A stretch of DNA of 64,000 nt from Megalobrama amblycephala (Eukaryota > Chordata > Actinopteri > Cypriniformes > Xenocyprididae). Of the stretch, positions 61,761-64,000 are shown one piece after another. The stretch covers positions 11,207,382 to 11,271,381 of the forward strand of contig NC_063066.1 of the NCBI RefSeq assembly GCF_018812025.1, read 5' to 3'. Positions within the stretch are counted from its first letter, which is position 1. Each line of letters opens with the position of its first letter. The notes under the pieces were generated by a model. The model made no database searches. It was not told the origin of the DNA and was given only the letters and a program-made list of their open reading frames with translations. The translations under genes were made by a program, and so were the position numbers.

Positions 61761-62919
61761 TAGGGCTGTAACGATATGCGATATGAAACCGAAATCGCGA
61801 TACGCAGGTCCACGAACCTGTATCGCGATGTGAGAAGGCAGAATCGCGACACACCCCTTCCAACTCCCAGAGTTATCCTTCCTGTCCAGATCCAATGCTA
61901 CCACATTTTTAAATTACTATAAGTATTAGGGGTGTAACGATTTATCGTAGATGGTGTGTCTCAATCAGCTCTCTAGTTCAGTAAGTGTTTCGGGCACACA
62001 TTGAATCTTGCAAGCAGGTTTAAACGTTTCTCATGTCAGTCTCTTGCATGGTCGCGTGAGAAAAGTCGTGGCTTTCTTTCACCGCAGTGCACAGCACCAG
62101 CTGTGCTCACAGAAAAGCAAAAGACGCTTGCGATGCTTTGCTTTAAGAAGTTCTGTGGGGCCGTTCACATATTGCGTCTTTTCCGCGTGCAAGTCAGTTA
62201 TTATTTTCAAATGTAGCCGCGCGGCAGGCGCGCTCATAATGGGATCAACGCGGTCGCGACGCGCATGCAATTCTCAACTTCTCAGAATGCCGCAAGCGCA
62301 CCGCAGGTCGTGTGACAAGAATCAACCGATCAGCTATGGCCTTTCCGTAACAAAACATCAAAAGCTCAGCCGAACAGCTGATCATAGCTGTACATGGTGT
62401 TTTTTATATCTTATCTCCATCAATATATCTCGTCGTAAAACTAATGCAAGGGCTAGAAATCATTTATCCTTTGCAGAAACATCCTGATCCTCTTGGAGAG
62501 CTCAGTTCATGGTTGCATAGCAACGACCGACGCCACGGGAGCGCAAGCGCTTTGGAAAGAAGGAGAAGCGGTGCGGCCGCGCCTTCCACGCGTTTTTAGA
62601 CGCGACATGTGAACGGCCCCTATTCATAATTCTAAGTTCATGTTAAATTTAACATTTTTTTTCAGTGACAGACAGCCCTATTCAACTGTTAATTTGAATA
62701 CAGAAGGTTTTTATTAAAATTTTATATTTATTTATTTTATTGAAATGTGATCTTGTATGTACAACAAGGAAAATTATTGAAATTTGTTCATGTTTTTTTA
62801 ATAAATCTTGTTTGAATTTCAGTTTCATTTTGTTCAAAATATCGTGATACGTATCGTATCGTGAACTCCGTATCGAGATACGTATCGTATCGTGACCTGA
62901 GCGTATCGTTACACCCCTA
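61761..62919. mobile_element. Cluster of interleaved hAT-like element termini
   Basis: Pair A: TAGGGCTGTAACGATATGCG at 61761 and ACAGCCCTA ending 62680. Pair B: TAGGGGTGTAACGAT at 61927 and ATCGTTACACCCCTA ending 62919. The pairs cross rather than nest. Several ATCGCGATA- and CGTATCGTAT-type subterminal palindromes accompany them. A third element (62157-62620) is inside both. Non-coding. Confidence 0.65.
62157..62620. mobile_element. GC-rich nested element with GGGGCCGTTCACAT termini
   Basis: 464 bp. Ends GGGGCCGTTCACATATTGCG and CGCGACATGTGAACGGCCCC are inverted. CpG-rich interior (GCGGCAGGCGCGC, CGGTCGCGACGCG) in contrast to AT-rich surroundings. ORFs inside have no domains. Confidence 0.8.
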
Positions 62920-63159
62920 GTCCTGAAACACACATGTCCTGAAACTGATGCAAATTGTCTGTCTACAGAATGATCAATAGTGTTTTGTGCATAATGTAAA
63001 CACAAAATTTTATTTTGATAAAATTTGTTTTCTACCCACAGTGTGTTATAAAGAGGGCATCTGTGGGCGTTAGGAAGAACATTTTCGCTTCCTCTTCGGA
63101 ACTGCTGACAGCTCATATCAGGTCTCGTATTTGGGTTCTACTCAGAGGTGATTTGGTGA

Positions 63160-63161
<2 letters not shown>

Positions 63162-63208
<47 letters not shown>
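63162..63208. repeat. (TA)n microsatellite inside a short inverted repeat
   Basis: About 42 bases of alternating TA. CTCAGAGGTGAT to the left and ATCACCTCTCAG to the right are near-perfect inverted copies. Confidence 0.9.
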
Positions 63209-63212
<4 letters not shown>

Positions 63213-64000
63213 AAACACTCTTCAGATGGTGATCACCTCTCAGAGGAAAAATGTGGCTTGATTAGATAATTTTGCAAAGGGAAGGATATTCCTGGAAATG
63301 CTCAGAATTTATCTGCAAAATATCTGAAGACCAAGTCATGCTAGATAGATCAAAACATGCCTGGAGTGTTTATTGTCTTCCATAAGCTTTCGATATTAAT
63401 TTCTTAAATACTTTATGCTTGAGAAAATCAACAACTATGTTTCATAGAACTGGATGTGAGCATTATAAACATTTATGTCAAACTTTACAGTTATAATAAC
63501 ATTCTCCAGATTACACGACATAGCGAATACAACTAGGCTTAATGCTTCAAGCTGTGGAAAGATTTATGCTCCGTTTAGGCAAGCTGATTTAATGAAAACT
63601 TTCCATTTGTGTTGAGTTTTACAAGAGCAGACGTTGTGTATATTGTATATGTCTGAAAAGCTTTGGAAGGTTATCTTGTGAATATGAAATCAGCCATCAT
63701 CTACTTTATTCCAGAAATTTTCAAAATGTGATTTCCATAACTGTAATTTCAACTACAGAAGGCTATTAAACCCATAAATTATACATAATACATTTGAGAT
63801 GTGATATTGGAAAGAACATTTTGCATGATTTTTATGAAAAACAAAAAAAAAAAAAATTCTATGATTTGCTGTTAGTAGACGCATTTAAAAAGTATTTAAA
63901 AAGTATCAAACTACTGACAGTGTGTAAAGTGTGTAAACACTCATTATTTCAATAGATTTGTACTAGTGACACATGAGAATGAAAGTAGCCTACGCTTCAG
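63209..64000. other. Intergenic DNA without recognised gene
   Basis: AT-rich, no exon or RNA gene recognised up to the window edge. Confidence 0.4.

Noticed and set aside
38911..64000. Possible htr4 or other 5q32 neighbour exons
   Set aside because: No segment resembling serotonin receptor TM motifs or other known neighbours was found in any frame.

Overview
The window looks like vertebrate nuclear DNA from a cypriniform (carp/zebrafish-type) fish. It holds split genes with GT..AG introns, long AT-rich non-coding stretches, many simple repeats, and many short inverted-repeat transposons of types common in cyprinid genomes (TTAA-flanked elements, hAT-like MITEs, Tc1-type fold-backs). Species cannot be named from the sequence alone.

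Two protein-coding genes are well supported. On the + strand, about 8.2-19.6 kb, is sh3tc2 (SH3 domain and tetratricopeptide repeat protein 2). Fifteen exons join in phase into about 1350 residues; the extreme N-terminus is not resolved. On the - strand, 38449-37238, is the intronless adrb2 gene (beta-2 adrenergic receptor, 403 aa), complete with its ligand-binding, activation and G-protein-coupling motifs. The two genes face each other tail to tail across about 17.7 kb, as SH3TC2 and ADRB2 do on human 5q32. This shared order supports both assignments.

Layout: 1-1564, end of a repeat with a perfect 60-bp inverted repeat (DIRS-like guess); 1565-8198, sh3tc2 5' flank with uncertain leader exons; 8199-19576, sh3tc2 with at least five mobile elements in its introns; 19577-37237, intergenic, with two small MITEs, a nested Tc1-like fold-back, a TTAA fold-back and others; 37238-38910, adrb2 with a leader rich in short uORFs and a candidate CRE/TATA promoter; 38911-64000, no gene found, but many transposon remnants.

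The two genes share no biochemical pathway that the sequence reveals: SH3TC2 is an endosomal adaptor of myelinating glia, and ADRB2 is a catecholamine GPCR. The most unusual structure is a 1.37-kb near-palindrome at 51142-52512. Its arms each carry a 21-bp minisatellite (about 14 and about 16 units) around a 23-nt loop. Other unusual points are a TTAA element with an internal 551-bp duplication inserted into a hAT-like MITE, interleaved transposon termini at 61.8-62.9 kb, an in-frame NAGNAG acceptor in sh3tc2, and lineage changes in the adrb2 regulatory regions.
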